Source of the DNA: Shewanella hafniensis
Lineage (GTDB): Bacteria; Pseudomonadota; Gammaproteobacteria; Enterobacterales; Shewanellaceae
Direction of reading: 5' to 3'
Length of the DNA: 64,000 nt
Assembly: GCF_019655335.1 (NCBI RefSeq)
Contig: NZ_BPFD01000002.1
Coordinates: 96,299-160,298, forward strand
Shown here: positions 27,184 through 34,592 of the stretch, one piece after another
Layout: each line of letters begins with the position of its first letter
How positions within the stretch are numbered: the first letter of the stretch is position 1
The notes under the pieces: generated by a model
Told to the model about the DNA's origin: nothing
The model's input: only the letters and a program-made list of their open reading frames with translations
Database searches by the model: none
Program-made: the position numbers and the translations under genes

Positions 27184-27211
27184 GAAAAGCTGCAACTTTG
27201 CAGTTGCAGCT
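27184..27211 (-). terminator. Terminator after MRJP-like gene
   Basis: Perfect 10-bp stem AGCTGCAACT / AGTTGCAGCT with a 4-nt loop; followed by TTTT on the minus strand, a few bases after the stop of the gene ending at 27218. Confidence 0.85.
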
Positions 27212-27217
27212 AAGGTG

Positions 27218-28294
27218 TTATTGACCCGCAGCGGTATCCTCACCGGTCCAGAGTCGCATGATGCGATAAGGTGGTTTGGCTGTTTCAGCTTCGCCATTAA
27301 AGGCTTTTGCTTTATGCAATTGATTCACTGAAATATATAACCAGCCCGTTTCACCAAATTGCACACTATCGGGAAAATCCAGCAATGGAGAACTGACCAC
27401 TGTTGATAGCGTACCTTTGTTATCTAGCATAGATATGGCATTGTGGTTCAAATTGGTGAAGTAATGATTACCTTGTTTGGACGTTGCAGCGCCATCTGAC
27501 ACTGGCTTAGCTCCGACTAATTTTACAGTCGCGATAATTTTATCATTATTGCCTGTTTGTAAAGCCGCAGTCGATAACTGATACCAGTGAGTGCCATTCA
27601 TTGCACCATAATAGAGTGTACTTCCATCGGCAGATAAACTGATGGGATTGACCGCGACACTAGCAACCTTGCCATTAAACAATGTTGTTTTGTTATCTAT
27701 GTTCATTACTGCATCCGCTTCGGCCTGCAGCGAACTATGACCTGAAAAACGTACGGTATGACCATCGTCGATACGCACTGCTAAGAGGCCTGGGTTGGCG
27801 ATATCGGCTAAATAAATCCAGCCTTTTTGTGAATCGACAACCAGATCCTGCATAAAGCTGCCTTTGGGCGCGAGTGCTTGGGGTAGGACAATTTGTTTAT
27901 ATAGACTGCCATCCTTAATGTTGAATCCCCAAATCCTCGTCTGACCTAATTCTAACCCCATATCTGCGGTCCAGAGGTGTCCAGCCTTGTCCTGAGCAAT
28001 ACCTAATAAGGTATCAAATTGAGCAGTATTGGCAGTCGAAGCTTTTTGCAAATCCATTGAAGGCCAAGCTTTATAAGCGTTGGTCTCACGATTAACTTCA
28101 ATCAATTGCAAACCTGATGGTGTATCAAATGGATGTACTGTGGCAAAAATCCGACCTTGTGCAGTGACGCTGACATTGCCAGGTCGTATTGGCAATTCAG
28201 CGACTGTTTCAAGACTTCCTACTGCTGGGGTGGCGTTTACAAAACTACTGGCAGTCAAAGAAAGCCATAGTGCTGTAGTAAATAAGTGTTTCAT
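27218..28294 (-). CDS. Secreted major royal jelly/Yellow-like protein
   Basis: 358 residues with a signal peptide (MKHLFTTALWLSLTASSFVNA) and a six-bladed-propeller-like sequence: GRIFATVHPFD, HLWTADMG, KGWIYLADIANPGLLAVRIDDG, ISLSADGSTLYYGAMNGTHWY and PDSVQFGETGWLYISVNQLHK. These match the MRJP/Yellow family (also annotated as L-dopachrome tautomerase-related proteins in bacteria), presumably periplasmic or secreted. Bacterial members have no settled function. It stands alone, with its own terminator. Confidence 0.85.
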   Translation of the reverse strand: MKHLFTTALWLSLTASSFVNATPAVGSLETVAELPIRPGNVSVTAQGRIFATVHPFDTPSGLQLIEVNRETNAYKAWPSMDLQKASTANTAQFDTLLGIAQDKAGHLWTADMGLELGQTRIWGFNIKDGSLYKQIVLPQALAPKGSFMQDLVVDSQKGWIYLADIANPGLLAVRIDDGHTVRFSGHSSLQAEADAVMNIDNKTTLFNGKVASVAVNPISLSADGSTLYYGAMNGTHWYQLSTAALQTGNNDKIIATVKLVGAKPVSDGAATSKQGNHYFTNLNHNAISMLDNKGTLSTVVSSPLLDFPDSVQFGETGWLYISVNQLHKAKAFNGEAETAKPPYRIMRLWTGEDTAAGQ

Positions 28295-28401
28295 ATTCTA
28301 TCTCCGCTTTTCTGTTTAAGGGCTGTAGAATAGGAGTTATTATTTACAAAAAAAATAGTGTAAAAATCGGTTCTGTTTCAATATTAATTTGATAATCAGC
28401 A

Positions 28402-29772
28402 CTATTCCGCCGTCGGCTCACCCGCTTCGACTTGTTGCTCGTACTTGCTGAGCTTGTTGTAGAGGGTTTTTACACTGATCCCCAGTTGCTCGGCAGTGTC
28501 AGTTTTATTGCCTTGAGTGGTTTCTAATGCTTGATAAATGGCGATTTTTTCTAAGTCTTCTAAACGCATGCCCTGCGGAATAACCACTTGGTCATCGGCA
28601 GATGCCCCCATTTCACTCGCCTGTGGCAGTTGTAAGTGACTGGGTAAAATCTCTTGATCTGCCAAAATATAGGCTCGCTCAATGGCATGTTTTAATTCAC
28701 GCACATTCCCTGGCCAAGGATATGCCGCAATCATCTGCGCACTGTCTTCAGCGAGGCTTTTATTCTGCTTTTCGGCCACATTACGATAGGCAAGAAAATG
28801 CTGCGCTAGCCCGAGAATATCATCGCCACGTTCCCTTAATGGCGGAACGCGGATAGGGAACTGGGCCAAACGGAAATACAAATCTTCGCGAAATTGCCCA
28901 GCCTCAATCGCCACTATGGGATCACGATTAGTTGCCGCCACAATCCGCACATTGGCATGCTGCACTTTGGCACCGCCAACGGGACGATATTCGCTATTTT
29001 CAAGCACTCTGAGTAACTTCACTTGATGCTCAATCGGCATTTCGGTGACTTCATCAAGAAATAAGGTTCCACCTTCTGCCTGCTCAAATACGCCTTTGTG
29101 ATCGCGATTCGCACCAGTGAAAGCGCCTTTGACATGACCAAACAGCTCACTATCGACCAACTCAGGGCTTAATGCACCGCAGTTAATTGCAATAAAAGGC
29201 TCGTTCAATCTAGGGCTGGCAAGATGTATGGTATTGGCAACAAGCTCTTTCCCTGCGCCACTCTCTCCAATAATCAGCACATTACTGTCGGTCGCAGAAA
29301 CGCGACGTATCGTACGATACAGCTTGTGCATAGCTGCAGAGGAACCGACAAGCAAACCATATTGGTCTAGCTCGCTGGAAAAAGGCCGAGGCCGGATTGG
29401 TGATGAGACTAAATACTGGGCAAAATCGGCGAAGATGTCACTGATCAACGTCATATCGTAGGGTTTACGAAAATGATAACAGGCAAAATTCGACATTAAC
29501 TGATCAAGATTGGGGTTCGGCTGACCGTCGGAGAGAAATATAAACTCGATATTAGACAAGGCCGTATTGTCCAGCAGCCCAAGATAATCCTCGTGGCTAA
29601 GGCTAGACAGCTCAATGATGGCAACATCAACGTGGTTCGCCTCAAGCTGCTCTATCCAAGGTAAATCATCGACACTGCGTAGCTTATTAAAGTCGGCTGC
29701 GCCGGCGAGTTCAATGATAGCTTGCTCGGCGTTTACATCCTGCAGGTGATAAAAAAGTGTCAATCGAGCCAT
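28402..29772 (-). CDS. Sigma-54-dependent transcriptional activator with altered receiver domain
   Basis: 456 residues in NtrC-like order. An N-terminal receiver-like domain (1-120) has Glu54 where the phosphorylated Asp is expected (DVAIIELSS) but keeps the Lys103 of FRKPY, so phosphorylation-independent behaviour is plausible. The AAA+ domain has Walker A GESGAGKE (169-176), the sigma-54-contacting GAFTGA loop (216-221) and Walker B GGTLFLDE (234-241). A C-terminal Fis-type helix-turn-helix (NKTDTAEQLGISVKTLYNKL) follows. All elements for activating RNA polymerase-sigma54 are present. About 950 bases away, upstream of the BON gene, is a well-spaced -24/-12 promoter with an upstream dyad, a likely target. 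No sensor kinase gene is adjacent. Confidence 0.92.
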   Translation of the reverse strand: MARLTLFYHLQDVNAEQAIIELAGAADFNKLRSVDDLPWIEQLEANHVDVAIIELSSLSHEDYLGLLDNTALSNIEFIFLSDGQPNPNLDQLMSNFACYHFRKPYDMTLISDIFADFAQYLVSSPIRPRPFSSELDQYGLLVGSSAAMHKLYRTIRRVSATDSNVLIIGESGAGKELVANTIHLASPRLNEPFIAINCGALSPELVDSELFGHVKGAFTGANRDHKGVFEQAEGGTLFLDEVTEMPIEHQVKLLRVLENSEYRPVGGAKVQHANVRIVAATNRDPIVAIEAGQFREDLYFRLAQFPIRVPPLRERGDDILGLAQHFLAYRNVAEKQNKSLAEDSAQMIAAYPWPGNVRELKHAIERAYILADQEILPSHLQLPQASEMGASADDQVVIPQGMRLEDLEKIAIYQALETTQGNKTDTAEQLGISVKTLYNKLSKYEQQVEAGEPTAE

Positions 29773-30020
29773 GCTATCCCACTCCCTGTGTATGAAGGGC
29801 TACTGTATGTCAATCGTGAAATTTTAACAACAGCAACGGTAATAGTTGCCGATATTCTAAGAGGATGGCGCAAGGAACCGAGAATATCAGCCTAAAAATC
29901 AGCCTGTTAACATACCATTAAAAATGAGAACAAAATATGCATGGTAGCTGAACGAAACGCAATTAGTTAATCCAAACCGTTAAACAGGACTGTGCCGAAC
30001 ACTGGCATTTGGAGGCATTC

Positions 30021-30476
30021 ATGAAGTCTAATGTTGTGCAACATCAGACTGATATCCGCGCCGATATCAGTTTGATTGATGAAATAATAAAGCTCAATCA
30101 AGAAGGGCTAACATTCTACAATCAGGCAATGACGTACGTCGAAGACTATAACCTTAAGCGTATTTTTTCGACCAAAGCGAATATCCACCAACGAATGTTG
30201 ACGCGTTTTGAACAGCTGCGCCCTCTAACTGGTGAGCCTATTCATGGTCTAAGTCATGCAATACCAGTGACTTACACTCAAGTGACCAAATTGCTGCAAC
30301 AATGCCATATGGCACAAGCGATGGCCGCACTTGTCGCCATTGAACAACAAGTGTTAATCCAGATGAAACAAGCGGTAAGGCAAGCACATCAGCCACAGCT
30401 TGCCAATCAGCTCGCAGAAGGTGCCGCTTGGTTGCAAATCAGTTGCGATGGTATGAGTTCACTCAACCCCAGTTAA
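30021..30476 (+). CDS. DUF2383/PA2169-like four-helix protein
   Basis: 151 residues starting MKSNVVQHQTDIRADISLIDEIIKLNQEG; all-helical and soluble, with a ferritin-like look (LNQEGLTFYNQAMTYVEDYNLKRIF...). It resembles the PA2169/DUF2383 family of small helical proteins of unknown role. The ATG at 30021 is chosen over an upstream TTG at 30009 because GGAGG at 30011-30015 is correctly spaced from it. Two downstream hairpin signals and the BON gene follow; the context suggests stress or stationary-phase function (inference). Confidence 0.65.
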   Translation: MKSNVVQHQTDIRADISLIDEIIKLNQEGLTFYNQAMTYVEDYNLKRIFSTKANIHQRMLTRFEQLRPLTGEPIHGLSHAIPVTYTQVTKLLQQCHMAQAMAALVAIEQQVLIQMKQAVRQAHQPQLANQLAEGAAWLQISCDGMSSLNPS

Positions 30477-30566
30477 TCCTTGTAGCTGTTAGCATCAGTG
30501 CACATCAATATGATGTCTCTGTACTAATACGGCTTGCTACTGCATACGCGAAACCTTAAACACTCA

Positions 30567-30592
30567 ACCGCACTTATTGGTGCGGTTTTTTT
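30567..30592 (+). terminator. Terminator after DUF2383-like gene
   Basis: Stem ACCGCAC / GTGCGGT with a 6-nt loop and a run of seven T. Confidence 0.92.
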
Positions 30593-30635
30593 ATGCTCTA
30601 AAGATGGCTTTGCTTACCAGCAAAAATTACATTTT

Positions 30636-30654
30636 GTCGGTAAAAAAGACCGAC
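30636..30654. promoter_or_regulatory. Dyad upstream of sigma-54 promoter (candidate activator site)
   Basis: GTCGGT-N7-ACCGAC, a 6-bp inverted repeat centred about 110 bases upstream of the expected transcription start. This is the usual place for an NtrC-type enhancer site with a Fis-like helix-turn-helix. A role for the neighbouring activator is inferred. Confidence 0.45.
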
Positions 30655-30729
30655 TTAGGGGAAATCGCTGAGACATGAAAATATCAAAATCATCAACTAA
30701 AATCATTTAAGTCAATAACTTAATAAAAC

Positions 30730-30745
30730 TGGCACGATTCACGCA
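30730..30745 (+). promoter_or_regulatory. Sigma-54 (-24/-12) promoter of the BON gene
   Basis: TGGCACGATTCACGCA: the GG at 30731-30732 and the GC at 30743-30744 are separated by exactly 10 bases, as sigma-54 requires. The -24 element TGGCAC is perfect; the -12 element is ACGCA instead of TTGCA. Predicted start near 30756, about 26 bases before the ATG at 30782. Confidence 0.7.
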
Positions 30746-30781
30746 TTATCTAACATCGAGAAAACAACGGAGGATATGATT

Positions 30782-31336
30782 ATGAAAACCACAACAGCAT
30801 CAGTACTAGCGACCTTACTTGTCGGTTCAATCAGTTTAAATGTCGCCGCAGCTCAAGATTGGAAGGACGGGGCAAAGGATGCGTGGATCGATGGTAAAGC
30901 TGAAACCACTTTACTGCTCAACACTAACCTCAATTCCTTTGACATTATCACCGATGTGAAAGACGGAAACGTCACATTAACAGGTAAAGTGGAAAGCAGT
31001 GTCGACAAAGCCCTCGCCTCTGAACTGATCAAAAGTTTAGACGGGGTAAAAGATGTCGATAACCAACTCACTGTAATGAATGAGAAAGAAGGCACCAGTG
31101 ACGTTGTCGCGTCGTTGACCGATTCTAAGGTTGCCACAGTCGTCAAAACCCGTTTACTGTTTTCAACCGATGTTTCTGGCACCCAGATTAATGTGGATGT
31201 CGCCAATGGTATCGTCACCTTAAAAGGTGAAGTTGCTAGCGATGCCGAACGTCAGTTAGCGCTGAAAATTGCTGAGAATACCGACGACGTAAAAAAGGTT
31301 GTCGATAAAATCAAAGTCGTAAAAAACATGTCTTAA
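30782..31336 (+). CDS. Periplasmic protein with two BON domains (OsmY-like)
   Basis: 184 residues. Signal peptide MKTTTASVLATLLVGSISLNVAAA, then two BON domains (about 35-100 and 112-180), each with the pattern I-x-V-x-V-x-x-G-x-V-x-L-x-G-x-V (FDIITDVKDGNVTLTGKV and INVDVANGIVTLKGEV). BON proteins such as OsmY act at the periplasmic face of membranes under osmotic or envelope stress. The ATG at 30776 lies only 2 bases after GGAGG; the second ATG at 30782, 8 bases away, is preferred. A -24/-12 promoter lies directly upstream, so expression probably depends on sigma-54. Confidence 0.88.
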   Translation: MKTTTASVLATLLVGSISLNVAAAQDWKDGAKDAWIDGKAETTLLLNTNLNSFDIITDVKDGNVTLTGKVESSVDKALASELIKSLDGVKDVDNQLTVMNEKEGTSDVVASLTDSKVATVVKTRLLFSTDVSGTQINVDVANGIVTLKGEVASDAERQLALKIAENTDDVKKVVDKIKVVKNMS

Positions 31337-31410
31337 TGCAAGCAGTTAGTCTTGACTCAACGATTTGATCTAATTGGTTATAAAAGTGAGTCATAACAAA
31401 GCGTCACAAA

Positions 31411-31435
31411 AAACCAGCCTAGGCTGGTTTTTTTA
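31411..31435 (+). terminator. Terminator after BON gene
   Basis: Stem AAACCAGCC / GGCTGGTTT closed by a TA centre and followed by a T-run. Confidence 0.9.
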
Positions 31436-31532
31436 TGTCTATTATCAGATTTAATCAAGCTAGGTTTTCTATCTCGACTAAGGAAGACTAAATTGCGAGA
31501 ACAAAAATCGAAGTGGGAAAATAAAAGCTGCG

Positions 31533-31955
31533 CTAAAATGCGGGCTCAGCGCTGGCTTCAAAGCCAAACTGGAACTCATAAAAATGCTGACCATTTTCGA
31601 TACTGATGGCCATAGTGCCCGTTAAGCCCTGCAACTCGCCCGCGCCAGAATGGGGAACCACTTCTAAGATCAAACGGTTTTGCCCATCGGTCATAATGCC
31701 AAAATGTTGCAGCACGAAACTGCCCTGCTTACCGCATACATTGCCAACCACTTGTTCAATCGCCACATAGCCAGCCGAGCCTTTGACTGACGTCATCGCA
31801 CTGAGCATTTCACCTTGACTGCGGCCCTCAAGCTCACCATAAAAGGTTTTATCTAAGCCCATACGCCCTAACGTCACGCCGCCAACCCCTGTAGCATAGG
31901 GGCTATCTGGGGTGAGCTTAACATCAAATTTCCCCGTAATTTTGCTAACTTGCAT
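31533..31955 (-). CDS. DUF3224 family protein
   Basis: 140 residues, MQVSKITGKFDVKLTPDSP..., with the DUF3224 hallmark sequence around KTFYGELEGRSQGEML, GSAGYVAIEQVVG, GSFVLQHFGIM and VVPHSGAGELQGLTGTM. Members form a small beta-barrel-like fold of unknown function and are cytosolic. It stands alone, with about 165 bases to the next gene upstream. A GGAGAG Shine-Dalgarno sequence precedes the ATG. Confidence 0.85.
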   Translation of the reverse strand: MQVSKITGKFDVKLTPDSPYATGVGGVTLGRMGLDKTFYGELEGRSQGEMLSAMTSVKGSAGYVAIEQVVGNVCGKQGSFVLQHFGIMTDGQNRLILEVVPHSGAGELQGLTGTMAISIENGQHFYEFQFGFEASAEPAF

Positions 31956-32122
31956 GACACTCTCCTTGTCAAAACCTTATGCCAAGTCTATCTACCCGAG
32001 ATTGCTTGCCGCTGCGGCAAGCATGATTCACGGAACGAAAAATAACTTAGCACAAGCCTGCGCAGATCCATAATCGCATTTACACACTTACCTTACACAC
32101 GCCCCTTGCACACGCCAACTGA

Positions 32123-32908
32123 CTACTGAGTTAAGTGACTGATGCCAGTTTCACTCACTGCCACTTCTGTGGTTTTGACGATTTCAGGGCTCTCAGACAT
32201 AGGTTGGTCAGGCGCTCTATCACGATAAGTCACAGCAATTTTAAATGGGGCTTCAAAAGGATAAACAGGTTCAATACTATCCACCTCGATTCGATCGCCA
32301 AGCATGACACTGCCTAAGTGTTTCAAGCTATTGTGTTTAAAATCCAGATTAAACAATCCAAGATACCAAAATACGCCCGAACCTTGAGTCGTCACAATAA
32401 AGGGCGCCACAAAGGGCATAGTTTGCATTTTAGGATCATCTTGAATCGGTGCGTCACTTTGGGTGTCCGGCTCTAGAGCGGGATCGAAATTTAACGGGGT
32501 AATGCGTAAATAATCCAGTAATGCTCGGCCTTTTACGTCACCGTCTTGATAATCCCCCATTGCAAATTCCGTTTGCTTGATCTTAATGAAATGGGTTAAG
32601 GCAACGGACTTGCCGCCCTCAGGCAGCGTTATTTCAACAGGATTGGCGGTATTTAAGCTAAAGAGTTTAAGCATCACTTCCGATGCATTCGCCACAGGCT
32701 TTACCTCAAAAGGTGTCACAGTTTCGATCTCATTCGCCTGAGCCTGAGTTTTTTCATGCGCCATGGCTTCATCGTATTGCATGACCTTACCATCTTCCAT
32801 CACCATATAAATATCATCATTGGTCATGTTGAAACGGTAAATACCCGCGGCAAGTATGGCGAATATCACTAAGGTGCCCGCTAGGGTTAACTTTACAAAC
32901 GTACTCAT
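32123..32908 (-). CDS. Membrane-anchored hypothetical protein
   Basis: 261 residues from the ATG at 32908, which has a strong GGGGAGA site; the frame is open to 32965 but that start has no ribosome site. A single N-terminal helix (VKLTLAGTLVIFAILAAGIY) anchors a large extracytoplasmic domain that mentions no known catalytic motif. It is acidic (many Asp/Glu) and Pro-rich in the middle. I do not recognise the family. The next gene upstream on the same strand is the deacetylase, 214 bases away, so joint transcription is uncertain. Confidence 0.65.
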   Translation of the reverse strand: MSTFVKLTLAGTLVIFAILAAGIYRFNMTNDDIYMVMEDGKVMQYDEAMAHEKTQAQANEIETVTPFEVKPVANASEVMLKLFSLNTANPVEITLPEGGKSVALTHFIKIKQTEFAMGDYQDGDVKGRALLDYLRITPLNFDPALEPDTQSDAPIQDDPKMQTMPFVAPFIVTTQGSGVFWYLGLFNLDFKHNSLKHLGSVMLGDRIEVDSIEPVYPFEAPFKIAVTYRDRAPDQPMSESPEIVKTTEVAVSETGISHLTQ

Positions 32909-33091
32909 TTTCTCTCCCCAATCGCGCGCTTTGTGCGCTGCTTTTCTAACACTGATCAACTTCAAATCAATGTCGGAGCAGTATTACAGATACTGAGTTA
33001 AAGCGGAGTGGGTAAAGTGCAAAAAAGTGACGCTATTTTGAAATTTGTCAGGCTAAGTTCAGCAACATGTCCTTTACTCAGTGAATATTAT

Positions 33092-33113
33092 GGGCCGAGT
33101 AAATACTCAGCCC
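33092..33113 (-). other. Hairpin after the deacetylase gene
   Basis: GGGC-GAGTA / TACTC-GCCC imperfect 10-bp stem with one mismatch and a 2-nt centre, about 10 bases past the deacetylase stop. There is no T-run on the minus strand, so it is a possible 3'-end stabiliser or weak terminator. Confidence 0.5.
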
Positions 33114-33122
33114 AACACTTAG

Positions 33123-34250
33123 CTACTTCTCGTTTTTCCACAAGGCTGGGGTTTGACTCGGTTGCCAATTACTTTGGGAGAAATGGGCTTGCACTAAGGA
33201 ATAGATTTTATCTTGATACGAGACAAAATCAGGCTGCTGATAATCATGCTGATCCTGCCAAGCAGGAGCATAGTTATCTAGCGTGTCGAAACGGTATCCT
33301 TGGCGCTGCGCTTCTTCAACAAAACGCTTAATTTTAGGCAAATTGATGGTCGCACCTTGACCACGGTGCGCATTCTCAAACAGGAAGTCGTGGGTCAAGA
33401 TCACCACTTTACCGTCGTGCAAACCATCGCTGCAGTCTAAGTTCTGCGTGCGACTGTTGAGAGGGTTCATTGTGGTGCCCGCACAGGTGTTGATCACTTG
33501 ATTGATTTTATCCACCAGCTCAACCCCATCGGCCATGGATTCAGCGGGAAAAGCCACGCCCCAATCCTCTGGCCCCCAATCAAAGTCCCAACCAAATATT
33601 TTATAGTCACTCTCGGCGAGCATGTTTTGAATTTGCACCGCAACTTGCGAACTGTTGGTAGAGGTTTCGGCGGTACAAGCAAAAGCTGGGTCCCAAGGCG
33701 GCACAGTATCTGAGGTTGCACACAAGCCGTCACCTTTAAGTTTACTGGTCACGCGCCAGCCATTGGTATAGGGCAAACGAGCCAACTTTGTCATCTTGTT
33801 GTTAGGATAACTGGCGGCATTAGGGATAAACTCAACCACTTTGGCGGTGTTCGTCACAAAGTAGGTAAAGTCGGTGGCCGCATCTTGATAGGATTTCACC
33901 GGCCATAGACCCACTTGATTGCAATAAACCGCCCCCGATTGAACACCATCGGTGCAGTTATGCAGCATATGATCGTAACTGTGGTTTGCCAGAATATGAC
34001 CATCGTCTAATAAACGTTGCAGGGCGACAGCCGCTAACGCTTCGTTTTCATCCCCTTCGCCATACATATGAAATGCATTGATAAAGAAGGTCGCCTTGAT
34101 ATTGGCATCCTTTAGCGCATCCAATACCCCTAAAGTCGCGTCAATTGGACCATCATCAAAGGTGAGGTAAATGGTTTTATCGCTGGCGTGGGCAAGACTT
34201 ACGCTCGCTATACAGAGTCCAACTGCGGCGGCTATCGATTTCAGTTTCAT
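33123..34250 (-). CDS. Secreted polysaccharide (chitin oligosaccharide) deacetylase with chitin-binding tail
   Basis: 375 residues. Signal peptide MKLKSIAAAVGLCIASVSLAHA; NodB domain with motif 1 TFDDGP (30-35, Asp32/Asp33) and motif 2 H90-S-Y-D-H94 for metal binding; and a C-terminal segment (about 330-375; APAWQ, YQDKIYSLVQAHFSQSNWQP, PALWKN) like the carbohydrate-binding module 5/12 of chitinases. This layout matches secreted chitin-oligosaccharide deacetylases of Vibrio and Shewanella, which convert GlcNAc2 into GlcNAc-GlcN. The genes to its right on the plus strand concern aminosugar uptake, which agrees. Many Cys residues point to periplasmic or extracellular disulfides. Confidence 0.9.
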   Translation of the reverse strand: MKLKSIAAAVGLCIASVSLAHASDKTIYLTFDDGPIDATLGVLDALKDANIKATFFINAFHMYGEGDENEALAAVALQRLLDDGHILANHSYDHMLHNCTDGVQSGAVYCNQVGLWPVKSYQDAATDFTYFVTNTAKVVEFIPNAASYPNNKMTKLARLPYTNGWRVTSKLKGDGLCATSDTVPPWDPAFACTAETSTNSSQVAVQIQNMLAESDYKIFGWDFDWGPEDWGVAFPAESMADGVELVDKINQVINTCAGTTMNPLNSRTQNLDCSDGLHDGKVVILTHDFLFENAHRGQGATINLPKIKRFVEEAQRQGYRFDTLDNYAPAWQDQHDYQQPDFVSYQDKIYSLVQAHFSQSNWQPSQTPALWKNEK

Positions 34251-34592
34251 GATCTCATCCTATAGATAATGTTTGAGGCTAATGATTAAAAAGCAATGAG
34301 TTAACGCCAATGCATCTCTATTCGCACACAGTCTCGCACTCATTCGCTCGGCTTATCTATAGTGAGTAATCTAGCCAGCGTTAGTTATACCATCCTAGCA
34401 ACAAGCCATACTTTTCTACGCTAAGTCGTTAAATCGTCCATCAGCATTCAAGTTGAAATCACCGCCGCCCTCGCGTTAAACACAATAGAAAAATACCAAT
34501 CCTAGTGTGAAAAGTACCGCATCAACAATTCGATAACAGGTAAGTTAACTGGAGAAAAAAACAACACTAAAGCACTACAGGGACGCTATAAC

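Noticed and set aside
29995..30015. Second sigma-54 promoter TGGCATTTGGAGGC before the DUF2383-like gene
   Set aside because: GG-to-GC spacing is 9 bases instead of 10 and it overlaps the ribosome-binding site.
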